Shown here: piece by piece, positions 19,546 through 28,819 of the stretch
Position numbering within the stretch: position 1 is the first letter of the stretch
How the letters are laid out: each line of letters starts with the position of its first letter
Assembly (NCBI RefSeq): GCF_030035675.1
Contig: NC_084500.1
Span: forward strand, 11,343,100 to 11,407,099
Direction: 5' to 3'
Length of the DNA: 64,000 nt
Source of the DNA: Rhineura floridana
Taxonomy: Eukaryota; Chordata; Lepidosauria; Squamata; Rhineuridae
Translations under genes and position numbers: made by a program
The notes under the pieces: generated by a model
What the model was told of the DNA's origin: nothing
Databases searched by the model: none
Seen by the model: only the letters and a program-made list of their open reading frames with translations

Positions 19546-21686
19546 GACTTCCGGGAAGGGTGACTTAGCCTGTGCCTGCTCTTGAGACGGGCTCCTGCCT
19601 CAAAAGAAGCTTATTCAGATATATCAGTCAGATTTTTTCTTTTTTTGACTGATTAAACTTCTCCCGGGTAGGGAGAAACGAAGAGATTAACCTCAAAGCC
19701 TATTTTTGTTGGGACGACCAGATCTCATTAATTTATGGGACGAGGTCCAGCCGACGAAGGTGGGACGGATTTTTAACAACAAGCTCTATCTGGAAAAGCG
19801 AACGTTCATCTTATCTTCTAAGAGAGAACGCACTAACAGGCAAGCACCCTTCTTTCTATATTTTTCTTTTACTTGACTTAAATTGTTGCTGTTTAAAAGA
19901 GATTTGCCAGATTGATCGGTTTTTGACATCTCACTGGGGAGCCATAACTTCTCTCTGCTACTCATTAATTAATAGCTTATCTCTGTTTTTGTTGCAAAAA
20001 GCTGTCCTGGATTTGCATTCTAAAGATATACACAGAAGAGGGATTTCTATTCCAGATTTTTATTTTGAAGAATATTATATTGTCTGAGACTACTCTCTTT
20101 TTGGTCTATTTTATTTTGACGAATCTGTTTTCTGACGACCGCCATTAATTGTTTCGATCCTGGGAACTGCATTTTGTTTACTTAAACATGGAGAGATAAG
20201 GCTGTCTGCTCTGTTTATACTGTGATGTCACCAAGTTTGGAGTATTAACCCAATTGTTGCTGAAATAAGAAGTGGTTTTCCTATATTTTTCTTTTAAAAT
20301 GGCAATTAAGAAAGTGGCTGAGAAGCTGGAAATAACTATGTTTCAGAAAATAATGGATGAGATTGAGATAACGAAACAAAACCTGCGACAGGGTTGTAAG
20401 GAGCTGAAAATTGAATTGAGTAAAATGAAGCAGGAGATTAAAGATATAGGGGTCCCTGTGAGAGAGGTGACCCTGGAAGGGGTCCCTGTGAGAGAGGAGA
20501 CCCCGGAGATTGGAACAAACGTGGAACAGGAAAAAGATTTGGAGTCTATGGACTTTAGAAACAAAATTTATTGTTTGGAGACACAGGAGATTAAAGACAT
20601 AGGGGTCCTTGTGAGAGAGGAGACCCTGGAGACTGGAACAGGGGTCCCTGTGAGAGAGGAGACCCTGGAGACTGGAACAGGGGTCCCTGTGAGAGAGGAG
20701 ATCCCGGAGATTGGAACAAACGTGGAACAGGAACAAGATTTGGAGTCTATGGACTTTAGAAATAAAATCTATTGTTTGGAACTCAATGTTATCTCTGAAG
20801 AAATTAATGAAGATTCTAGAGATAAAGTTATCAATGGCATGGATAATCTTCTGGACTGGAATGATGTGATGGAGCCCAATATAGAGAAAATCTATGGAAT
20901 TAACTGCAGCCATGTGACAATGGAAAAACTTTCAAGAGATGACCCAGTGTATTTTGAAAAAAAGAACAGAGATATGATTTTACAGCAGTATTTCAGCAAC
21001 CTATTCAGAATGGATGGCAAGAAAATATTTGGGATAGAGGTAATTCCCATCAGACTCTTACTATATGACTATGGCTTTGACAGCAAGATTATTATGGAAT
21101 ACTGATAATGGAAGATTGGATACTGAAATTACTGGACTTAACAAGACTACTGAAGATGGAAGATGGAAAATGGAACTAATAGGGATAATAGAACAATGGC
21201 TACTGAAATTACTGAACCTAACAGATTCTGATGTGATGGATTAATTGAAATGTTTATTTTGACTATGGTTATGACAACAAGATTATCATAATTAGTAATG
21301 AGATGGATTAATCGATATGCTTATCTGGAAAAAAAAATTGATAGATATATTTCTTAAAGAATTGAAACCTCTCTTTGACTTTTTGTGGAAAGAATAAAGT
21401 AATGTTTATGAGATTTGATGATTAAGTAAGATAACTACTGGAGGAAAGTGATTTTATAATATGACTTAAGAGACAGGATTGTTATATATTATAGACTTAT
21501 AACTGATTTGATCTTTGACAAATGGGAAGTCAATATTTTACTCTTTATTTTTTATTTTTGTTTTTTTTTTTCTTTTTTTCTTTTTGTTTAACTATTTTTG
21601 ATTTTGTTTTTTGTCTTCGAATGTTTTATGATTTTGTCTTGTATGTTTTATGAAAACCTGAATAAAAATTATTGAAAAAAAAAAAA
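19546..21686 (+). mobile_element. L1-derived, ORF1-only retrotransposon (HAL1-like), copy 1
   Basis: A 2141-base unit starting gacttccgggaaggg and ending in a 12-base poly(A) after aataaaaattattg. It is flanked by the perfect 17-base duplication gaaaagtgaaaacacag (19529-19545 and 21687-21703). The layout is a roughly 0.75 kb leader, one ORF1-like gene, then a roughly 0.58 kb AT-rich 3' region. No reverse transcriptase is present, so it must have used another element's machinery; poly(A) and the long duplication point to L1. A nearly identical unit is at 56870-58871 in the opposite orientation. Confidence 0.8.
20299..21105 (+). CDS. L1 ORF1p-like protein of the HAL1-like element, copy 1
   Basis: Open frame of 268 codons from the start MAIKKVAEKLEITM; a start nine codons upstream (20272, MVFLYF) is also open. 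Residues of about 1-50 are heptad-like and Lys/Glu-rich, a likely coiled coil as in L1 ORF1p trimers. The middle is a minisatellite with five units of the form GVPVREETLE, and a larger block containing DLESMDFRNKIYCLE is duplicated. The last 100 residues (DPVYFEKKNRDMILQQYF, KIFGIEVIPIRLL) resemble the RRM/C-terminal part of L1 ORF1p, which binds RNA. That assignment is by pattern, not by search. No host gene of this kind is known to me. Confidence 0.65.
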   Translation: MAIKKVAEKLEITMFQKIMDEIEITKQNLRQGCKELKIELSKMKQEIKDIGVPVREVTLEGVPVREETPEIGTNVEQEKDLESMDFRNKIYCLETQEIKDIGVLVREETLETGTGVPVREETLETGTGVPVREEIPEIGTNVEQEQDLESMDFRNKIYCLELNVISEEINEDSRDKVINGMDNLLDWNDVMEPNIEKIYGINCSHVTMEKLSRDDPVYFEKKNRDMILQQYFSNLFRMDGKKIFGIEVIPIRLLLYDYGFDSKIIMEY

Positions 21687-21715
21687 GAAAAGTGAAAACA
21701 CAGAACAGTTTCAAC

Positions 21716-21897
21716 CCACCCAAGGGGCAGAGCCGAGGGGCAGAGCCTCTGCCTTGCATGCAGAAAGTCCCTGGTTCAGTTCCCAGCAACTCCAGGTAGG
21801 GCTATCAATGTCTCCTGCTTGAAACCCTGGACAGCCACTGCCAGTCAGTGTAAACAATACTGAGCTAGATGGATCAATCGTCTGACTCAACATAAGC
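21716..21897 (+). mobile_element. SINE-A copy
   Basis: Head with tgccttgcatgcagaaagtc and B box ctggttcagttccc, body ccaggtagggctatcaatg, tail aatactgagctagatggatc. Confidence 0.85.
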
Positions 21898-21902
21898 AAT
21901 GG

Positions 21903-22050
21903 AGACTGATGGCTCTGATGTCACTGGGGCAGTGAATCCACTCCAGGCTTTAGTCCAAACTTTCAAGTAGCTGTCCAAGGTGCTTTAGTTTGGACAAAGG
22001 ACCAAAGTGGATTCACTTCCCCACTGACATTGGGGCCACCAGTCACCACT
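21903..22050. repeat. Palindromic (foldback) repeat
   Basis: The left arm (gatgtcactggggcagtgaa, tccactccaggctttagtcc) and right arm (ggaccaaagtggattcactt, ccccactgacattggggcc) are inverted partners of about 55 bases around a short loop (gctgtccaaggtgc). It is probably a MITE of unknown superfamily. Confidence 0.5.
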
Positions 22051-22399
22051 GAGTTTTCTTATACTCAGTACACTGAGTTTTCCTGTTGCGTGTTGAAAGA
22101 GCATCTCACTCTGTACGGCTTCCCTTGGCCTGCATTCCTCATTCCGTAGAACCAGCAGAGATACCAGGGTCACCCAATGCACAGAAAATTGAGGCTTTTG
22201 GGGGTCAGACATTTTCCATTTGTTCGTCAGTCATAAAATCTCTCTTAACCTTTGCACTTTCTGCATTTCTCAGAAGCATCTGCTTGAGAGGGAGAGTCGA
22301 GAAATTTGGCCTGTCCATTTACAATACAATTGTGTATTTTCAGAGTGAAAATACACTTGGGGTGTGTGTGTTGGGATTCATACAAAAACCATCCATTAT

Positions 22400-22482
22400 T
22401 TATTTGATGGGGCGGTAGTTTTATTTTATTTATTGTAAAGCATTTCTAAGCTGCTCAATAGTTTAAAATCTCTTAAGCGGTA
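22400..22482 (-). mobile_element. LINE 3' tail fragment (L2-like)
   Basis: On the minus strand: ataccgcttaagagatttt, then gcagcttagaaatgc, then aataaataaaat. This is the type of untranslated tail shared by several L2-like LINEs in the window. Confidence 0.45.
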
Positions 22483-22484
22483 TG

Positions 22485-23152
22485 TAATGGCAACAGAAGA
22501 TGTATGTAACTTTAACGTTGACAACAAGGACATTGAACTTGTCAAGGATTATCAATACCTCGGCACAATCATTAACCAAAATGGAGACAATAGTCAAGAA
22601 ATCAGAAGAAGGCTAGGACTGAGGAGGGCAGCTATGAAAGAAGTAGAAAAGGTCCTCAAATACAAAGATGTGTCAATGATGACTAAAGCCAGGATCGTTC
22701 AGACCATGGTATTCCCGACCTCTATGTATGGATGTGAAAGTTGGACAGTGAAAAAGGCGGATAAGAGAAAAATCAACTCATTTGAAATGTGGTGTTGGAG
22801 GAGAGCTTTGCAGATATTATGGACCGCGAAAAAGACAAATAATTGGGTGTTAGAACAAGTTAAACTAGATCTATCACTAGAAGCTAAAATGATGTAACTG
22901 AGGTTATCATAACCTTGGACATAAAATGAGAAGACATGATTCCCTAGATAAGACAATAATGCTGGGAAAAACAGAAGGGGGTAGAAAAAGAGGAAGGCCA
23001 AACAAGAGATGGATTGATTCCATAAAGGAAGCCACAGCCCTGAACTTATAAGATCAGAACAGGGTGGTTTATAACAGATGCTATTGGAGGTCGCTGATTC
23101 ATAGGGTCACCATAAGGCGTAATTGACTTGAAGGCACATTGCAACAACAAAA
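22485..23152 (+). mobile_element. BovB (RTE) LINE 3' end
   Basis: Frame 22487-22897 encodes the C-terminal part of BovB ORF2: DYQYLGTIINQNGDNSQEI, FPTSMYGCESWTVKKADK, WVLEQVKLDLSLEAKMM. A stop then interrupts the reading, and the rest (gaagacatgattccctagat, aggccaaacaagagatgg) is out of frame. The tail ends tgacttgaaggcacattgca followed by acaacaaaaatg, the BovB 3' end that Sauria-type SINEs copy. RTE elements supply the retrotransposition machinery for those SINEs. Confidence 0.9.
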
Positions 23153-23384
23153 ATGAAACATAAAAAATAATAAGATATCAGAAAAACAGTAAAAAAAGGA
23201 TTATAAATACAGAAACAGAATTAAAAACAGGAATTCAGAAATAACAGGGTCCAATATTGTGGGTCATGGAAAGCGTAGGTAAAGAGATTATATAGGATCT
23301 TGGTGTGCACACATGTCTCTTTGTTAATGCTTTTCTGATGTGAGGTGCTTTGAATTCACCTTGTTGGGGGGGAAAGCAGTGCAA

Positions 23385-23835
23385 GTTTAACTTACTATTA
23401 TTTATTTTATTTATTAAATTTATATCCTGCCCTTCCTCCCAGAAGGAGCTCAGAGCAGCAGACAAAAACCCTAAAAACACTCTAAAACAACTTAAAAAAC
23501 AAACTTTAAAATATATTAAAACAAAACATCTTTAAAAACATATTAAAACAAAACAACTTAAAAAAAAAAGCTTTAAAAACATCTTAAAGAGCAATTCCAG
23601 CACAGAAGCAGACTGGAATAAGGTCTCTACTTAAAAGGCTTGTTGAAAGAGGAAAGTCTTCAGTAGGGGCCAAAAAGATAACAGAAATGATGCCTGTCTA
23701 ATATTTAAGCGGAGGGAATTCAAAAAAGTCAGTGCCACTACACTAAAGGTCTGCTTCCTATGTTGTGCGGAACGGACTTCCTCATAAGATGGTGTCTGTA
23801 GGAGACTCTCACCAGCAGAGTGCATTGGTTGACTG
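23385..23835 (-). mobile_element. L2-like LINE 3' end
   Basis: On the minus strand, 23631-23825 encodes an L2-type C-terminus (RKQTFSVVALTFLNSLRL, LLKTFLFQQAF). The untranslated tail reads gagctccttctgggaggaag, ggcaggatataaatttaat, then an aaata-rich end. Confidence 0.7.
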
Positions 23836-24486
23836 GGTATATAAAGGGTAAGATGATCTTTCAGGTATGCTAGACAAATAAAAAATAAAAATAAATTACT
23901 GGGCAGAAGACAGTAAAATAAAAGGTTGTTTTATATACAAACAGCTGAATCAAGCTATTTCTAGGATGTATCACTTCAGGCTACAGATTGGTGGGGGGGG
24001 GTCACTGCATATAGGAATGCTCCCCCAATACCAAGCACAAAGAAATGAGAAGAGGGTGGCAAGTAGTATACACTCTATGCTTGCTGGCCTCCTCAAACGT
24101 GCCACTTTTCTAAGTGCAGAATGCTCTCTCCAGCATTTAAAAGAAGCAATTATGCTTGCAGCCTGAAAAGGTACCACCCAGGCACAGTTGGATTGTGCTC
24201 AGGAGAGGGGGCAATTTTATGCAAAAAAAAAAAGGAGAGCGGAGGGGAGGGCAACTGAGTGGGCAGCAGTGGCAGCAGCAAGGAGAAAATGGGGCTACTG
24301 CAGCCATCTTGCACAAGGGCCCCCCAAAACCTGGAGCCAGCACTAGACCTCACACTGGTGGAATCAAAGGACGGAATCGAAGGGCATTAACAAAGGGCAA
24401 TCCACGTCAAGAGATCTTGGGTGAGCTGTCACACTGAGCAAGATTTCATTGCTGTGCAGGGACAGCCGCTTCTATTATACGCCCTC

Positions 24487-24622
24487 CACTACAAAGGTGG
24501 GGAATCTCCAGGTGTTGTGGGACAACTCCCATGATCCTGGACACTGGTAATGCCGGCTGGGACTGATGGGAGTTGGGAGTCCAATGACGTCTGGAGGGAC
24601 ACAGGTTCCCCATCCTTTGTAA
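24487..24622. mobile_element. MITE-N copy
   Basis: Two inverted arms: ggtggggaatctccaggtgt with acaactcccatgatcc, and ggactgatgggagttgggag with gacacaggttccccatcct. Confidence 0.6.
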
Positions 24623-24967
24623 CTAGAAATCAGTCCTCTCTCATACAGTTAAATGCAAAGATGAGCATGGATTAAAAACCCCATTGCCCAAACTGAGTTA
24701 AGAAATCCAACTCCTCCAATACCAGTGAAGGAGACAGAAAATGCACAATGACTCCCAGATATTACCAAAAAGGACATATCCATCTCAGATCAGCAGAGGG
24801 AGAGGATAACAGGGTGAGGGATAATGTTGTCAGAAAGGAGCGGCGTCTCCTCCAAACCACCTTCAGGGCAGCAAGAATGTGCAAGAACTCTGCTCTCTTG
24901 GCTTTGGAGGCCAATGTGGGAAGGCAGAGGCAGAAAAGGGGGCTGCCACTGAACGATCAGGGTGCTG

Positions 24968-25018
24968 CCCTGGGCTCCTACCAGGAGGAAGGGCAGGTTA
25001 TAAATCTAATAAATAAAG
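24968..25018 (+). mobile_element. L2-like LINE tail
   Basis: Contains ctgggctcctaccaggagga, agggcaggttataaatctaa and taaataaa. Confidence 0.6.
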
Positions 25019-25117
25019 GCAGATTAATCATCAGGGTCACCATGCAGGTTTGCAGCATGCTAACTCCTCCCCCTTCCAAAAAAAACCCCACCACCCTTAT
25101 GGTGTTGGATTATTTTA

Positions 25118-25252
25118 GTTGTTGTTGTTATGTGCCTTCAAGTCAATTATGACTTATGGCGACCCTATGAATCAGCAACCTCCAAGAGCATCTGTCATGA
25201 ACCACCCTGCTCAGATCTTGTAAGTTCAGGTCTGTGGCTTCCTTTATGGTTT
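25118..25252 (-). mobile_element. BovB LINE tail
   Basis: Starts gttgttgttatgtgccttca, then gtcaattatgacttatggcg and ccaccctgctcagatcttgt, the reverse of the BovB 3' end. Confidence 0.9.
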
Positions 25253-25287
25253 TAGTAGACAGATATAACTGTGCACATATATATTAG

Positions 25288-25472
25288 GGAAAAGACGTAG
25301 CTCCGTGGCACAGCACCTGTTTTGAATTTAGAAAGTCCTGGGTTCAATCTCTACCATCTCCAGGTAAGGCTCCCGGTTGAAGCCCTGGAGAGCTGCTGCT
25401 GCCAGTCAGTGAAAACAATACTGAGCTAGACAGGGACCGATGGTCTGACTTGATCTAAGGCAGCTTCTTAAC
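25288..25472 (+). mobile_element. SINE-A copy
   Basis: A box gacgtagctccgtggcaca, B box gggttcaatctct, body catctccaggtaaggctc, tail atactgagctagacaggga and taaggcagcttctta. Confidence 0.85.
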
Positions 25473-26034
25473 CTCTTATAAGATTGCAGAGCTGATTCAA
25501 GGTGCTCTGTCCAATTTGCTTGGCTTTTGTGCAGCCCTCAGCAAAATAAGTTTCAGTCTCCTTCTCCATCGCCACTTCAGTGGCACCAACAGGGCAGGCC
25601 TTTGAGGCAGAAGCCAAGGGCCCCAATAAGGAGAAGGCACAGGAGGGCCGCCAACCACAGCAGGCCTGGCTGGCCACATTTTGAAGTAATGTGAAATAAA
25701 GTAAGACTGGTTGCAATATAAAGAACCTCTTCCCCATAAGATCATTCAAGTCCAGAGACGAAAATGACCAAACTGCACCTTTGCCCTAGAGTCTTATATG
25801 CCAAGCAGGAAAAGAGCAGCACATAAAATGAAGGCTAGCAAATAATCATCAAGAGCAGATACTATTCTCATTTTTTTTTGGGGGGGGGGACCAGCAAGGG
25901 AGCAATCGCACTATGATGCTCCCTAGTTTGCTAAGCAGAAATTAAATACCATCTGAGGTTATCAGACACAGTCACCAATGTAGATTCGAAACCTCATTTC
26001 ATCTAGGTTTTCCCTGAACCAGGAGACTGGACCC

Positions 26035-26232
26035 TTTTTTTACATGCCTGAATCTTCTGAATCCCTGTAGGATTCATGCCTCGATGCTTTTTTTGTGTGT
26101 ATTATATTGCCGTTTCGCTGATTTTAGGTTGTGTTTTTGTTTCAATGCTTTAATGATATACCGTTTGTGTTTTAAGACCAAGGGATTTTTGAAATATTAA
26201 TTATTGGTTCTAAATAAATAAATAAATAAACA
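26035..26232 (+). mobile_element. LINE 3' tail (family not assigned)
   Basis: T-rich untranslated sequence (tttgtttcaatgctttaatg, gttttaagaccaagggattt) ending ataaataaataaataaac. It resembles L2-like LINE ends but lacks coding sequence. Confidence 0.4.
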
Positions 26233-26699
26233 TCTAGGACCAAGAGGCGGCGAGGGAGATCCAGAAGTGCAGGCACCAATTATCTCTGTTGACAAAGAGG
26301 CCTGGGGTGGGGGCAGGGTACTTCAAAATCTTGCATTCATGAGCTCCGAGATTACCGGTTGCTTATATCTAACGCATCCATAGGACATATCATTCTTCGG
26401 AATGGCTCACATATACAATTTGCATGATGGGAATCGAAAAGAGGAGCTGGATTTTCCCCACCCCCACATATCCTATTGCAGGGACTAAGAATGCGTACCC
26501 TCCACAGCAAAAAGGTAGAGGAAGGAAAGGCCAATAAATCCTAAACAAACACCACTGAAGGGGCCAGACAGCGCCCCTCCCCTCAGAAAAAGCAAGTGTT
26601 GCAACAAGACAGTCATCAGCCCCAACTACATAATGCAGACATCCCTCCCTTTTCTTGGGGGGGGGGTGCATGTGTACACACGCATGCACGTCTTTTCCT

Positions 26700-26930
26700 G
26701 GAAAATAAACCATCAGTTAAAAAAAATAAAAGCTTTTAACAGTGTTTAAGGGAGACCGGCAGTGAATTTTTAAATCAGTATCTATGGTTTGTTTTTATGG
26801 GGGGATTATTGGTTGATTTAGAGTGCAGGGGATAACTGGCTTTGTAAACCACCTTACGGGCTTTTTTGTTGCAGAAAGGCAGAGATTATGATAATAATAA
26901 TTATAACATAACAATAACATTATCCTTAGC
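26700..26930 (+). mobile_element. LINE 3' tail (family not assigned)
   Basis: Contains gtaaaccaccttacgggctt and gcagaaaggcagagattatg, followed by ataataataatt, the usual form of an L2-like LINE terminus. Confidence 0.4.
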
Positions 26931-27409
26931 TGTGCAATCCTACACATGTCTGCCACAACCAAATCCCCACTGAACTCAGTTGGTCTTACTCTCAGGGAAG
27001 TGTGCAAAGTATTACATTCTTAAGAAGTAAAATTATACTTTGAAGGGTACAGAGTCTTTTTAACACAGCCCAAACCTACTGCAAGAAAAGATCTCCTTGC
27101 CACAATTGCAGGAGAGACGAGTTATCTCTCATCCTCCAGGCTGCAAGCCTATAGACAGCTTTTATTCTGAGTAATGGGTATTTTGTGGTGGCCCTGTGTG
27201 TGTGTGGTTTTAGATTTCCAAATATGACAAAAAAGGTTGGTGACTCAATACATGCTCTACACAGATCTGGGATTCTGTCTCACTGAACTCAGTGAGGCCA
27301 AATGCAGAGTAGACATGCATATATACATGCACTGAAAGGGAAAAACTACTTTTATTATGGCAATGTAATGAGAATGGGTTGTTAGAAAGGTATAGATTTT
27401 TATTTTTTA

Positions 27410-27700
27410 AATTACAGATAACTATGGTGGTCCCATTAGAAAAAAAGAGAAAGAAATCCAGCAGCAACAGCAATGCAACGTGCAATAATAATATGAATAG
27501 CTTGATACCTAATAAGACAAAAATTAAGGCAATACCCAAGAAAAATACTGCAATACAGAATAGTAACAATAATAATGCAATACCTATCAATTATAATAAA
27601 GCAATACCTATTGTTATTGTTGTTGATTTATTATTATTATTGCAATACCTATCATCAATAATAAAAATGCAATACCTATTATTATTTATAAGAACTGCAC
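27410..27700. repeat. AT-rich tract with spaced gcaatacctat repeats
   Basis: The motif gcaataccta or a close variant recurs about five times between 27528 and 27680 at 25-45 base intervals, separated by aat/att runs. It is a decayed minisatellite in KSR1 intron 1, about 0.4 kb from exon 1. Confidence 0.6.
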
Positions 27701-27704
27701 CATC

Positions 27705-27830
27705 ATTAGTACTGGGTTGTATCCTATACTAGCCCTACTCATAGTAGACCCATTGAAGTTAATGGGCATGACTGAGGTCCCTTGATTTCAATGGGTCTTC
27801 TCTGAGTAGGGCTCAGCTGTATTCTACCAC
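27705..27830. mobile_element. Palindromic MITE (tagacccattgaa family)
   Basis: Arms ctcatagtagacccattgaa and gatttcaatgggtcttctct are inverted partners, flanked by gggttgtatcctatac and agggctcagctgtattctac. This fits a short foldback element. Confidence 0.5.
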
Positions 27831-28088
27831 CAACATTTGCCCCAAGGAAAGGTACTACGCTACTGTCAAGGCTTGCTCTGGAAAGGAATCTAAAGTCTCT
27901 GCGACAATTGTTCACAAACGTCGGTGGGAGAAAGGAAATTCACACGCGCGCACACACACACAAGATGACGGCAAAAGCTGCAGGGGGTGAAGGTGGGGGT
28001 GTGTGGGGGGGTCTGCGTGTTTGCGGAGAGAGACGCTTCAGAGCCCGCCCAAAGGCTTTTGCTGGAGGGCGACTTGCGCTCTGCGTAC

Positions 28089-28367
28089 CTCCAAGGTGCG
28101 GATCTCTTGCTGGGTGAGGTCGTTGGATGCGGCGCACTTGGTGCGGAGCCCCTGAAGGCTGGAGAGAGAGATGTCGATGAGGTCCTGGAGCTGCCCGCAT
28201 TGCTGCAACGCGTGGCCGGCTCGGCTCCGGCCCGAAGCGAGGCCGTCCGGGGGGGGCCTGCCGCTTCGCCCACCGGCCCCCGCCGCCGCCGCCCGGCCCC
28301 CGCCGCCGCCTTCTTTCTTCTCGACCATCTTCGCGGCGCCTCTACGCACAGCAGCCGCTTGATCCAT
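28089..28367 (-). CDS. KSR1: KSR1 exon 1, kinase suppressor of Ras 1 (N-terminal 93 residues)
   Basis: KSR1 is a pseudokinase scaffold that gathers RAF, MEK and ERK at the plasma membrane after Ras activation. The exon reads [13 protein letters not shown], then [11 protein letters not shown], a low-complexity Ala/Gly/Arg stretch, and from residue 53 [15 protein letters not shown] and [18 protein letters not shown]. The last part is the first helix of the conserved CA1 (coiled-coil/SAM) region. The EKKEGGGGG stretch and CGQLQ spelling fit mammalian KSR1 as remembered, rather than KSR2. Codon 93 (GAG) abuts gtacgc, a usable phase-0 donor at 28088. The start at 28367 is chosen by similarity to MDRAAL in human KSR1; the frame stays open upstream only because it is GC-rich, and a second in-frame ATG is codon 14. 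The SAM, C1 and kinase-like domains lie beyond the left edge. Confidence 0.92.
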
Positions 28368-28797
28368 GCCTCGGCATCGGGGAGGCCGGGGGCGGGGCGG
28401 GGGGTGGGACGGGCGGCGAAGGGGACTCTGCGATCTGTCGGCGGGGAGGCGCGGGTCGGCGGCGCCCGAGGGGCGAGAGCTGCCCGGGCGCTGGACTTTA
28501 CGATCTCCTGCAAGGCATGCACTAATTTCCTTCCATTGCCATGAAAACATCCGTGCTTCGGGCAATCGGTGCAGCATCCCCAACAGGCATCTTCTCCTCC
28601 CCCCCAAAAAAAAGAAAAGGAAGAAGGAAAAACCAAACAAACAGGTTAATTCCCACCAGGGAGCGGAAAACAAGGCGACAAAGCTAGCGGCGGCGATGAA
28701 CAAGCAACAACGCTACAAACGAGCAATCTCCTCCCCCCTGCCTTTGCTTTCCAGCAAGCTTCCAATAATCAGCTGGGGTCCAGGGCGCAGCCGACGA

Positions 28798-28819
28798 GGA
28801 TGCTGGGAGTTGTAGTTTT
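28798..28819 (-). promoter_or_regulatory. ZNF143/SBF-type promoter motif
   Basis: On the minus strand it reads actacaactcccagcat, close to the vertebrate ZNF143 (STAF) site actacaattcccagcatgc. It lies about 430 bases upstream of the KSR1 start codon within CpG-rich sequence. MITE-N and MITE-P contain similar ctgggagttgtag strings, but their other arms are not present here. Confidence 0.5.

Larger units (their letters stand above)
1..28088 (-). other. KSR1: KSR1 intron 1 (partial, continues past the left edge)
   Basis: Everything left of the exon 1 donor should be the first intron of KSR1, transcribed right to left. No further exon was recognised, so the intron is at least 28 kb, which suits a gene known for a very long first intron in mammals. 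Its content is mainly SINEs, LINE fragments and MITEs, listed separately. Gene-free stretches without recognisable repeats include 176-880, 2360-3470, 7631-7920, 14201-14925, 17311-18240, 23836-24485 and 25473-26035. Confidence 0.75.

Noticed and set aside
20272-21105. A lineage-specific host gene encoding a coiled-coil protein
   Set aside because: The surrounding poly(A), perfect target duplication and second copy show it is part of a retrotransposon.
27987-28544. Plus-strand 185-codon frame antisense to KSR1 exon 1
   Set aside because: Open because of GC richness; the minus-strand frame matches KSR1, and this one shows no family motif.
28368-28703. In-frame upstream extension of the KSR1 exon
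   Set aside because: Although open, its sequence does not resemble the KSR1 N-terminus, and the GC boxes and promoter motifs lie here. It is treated as 5' UTR and promoter.
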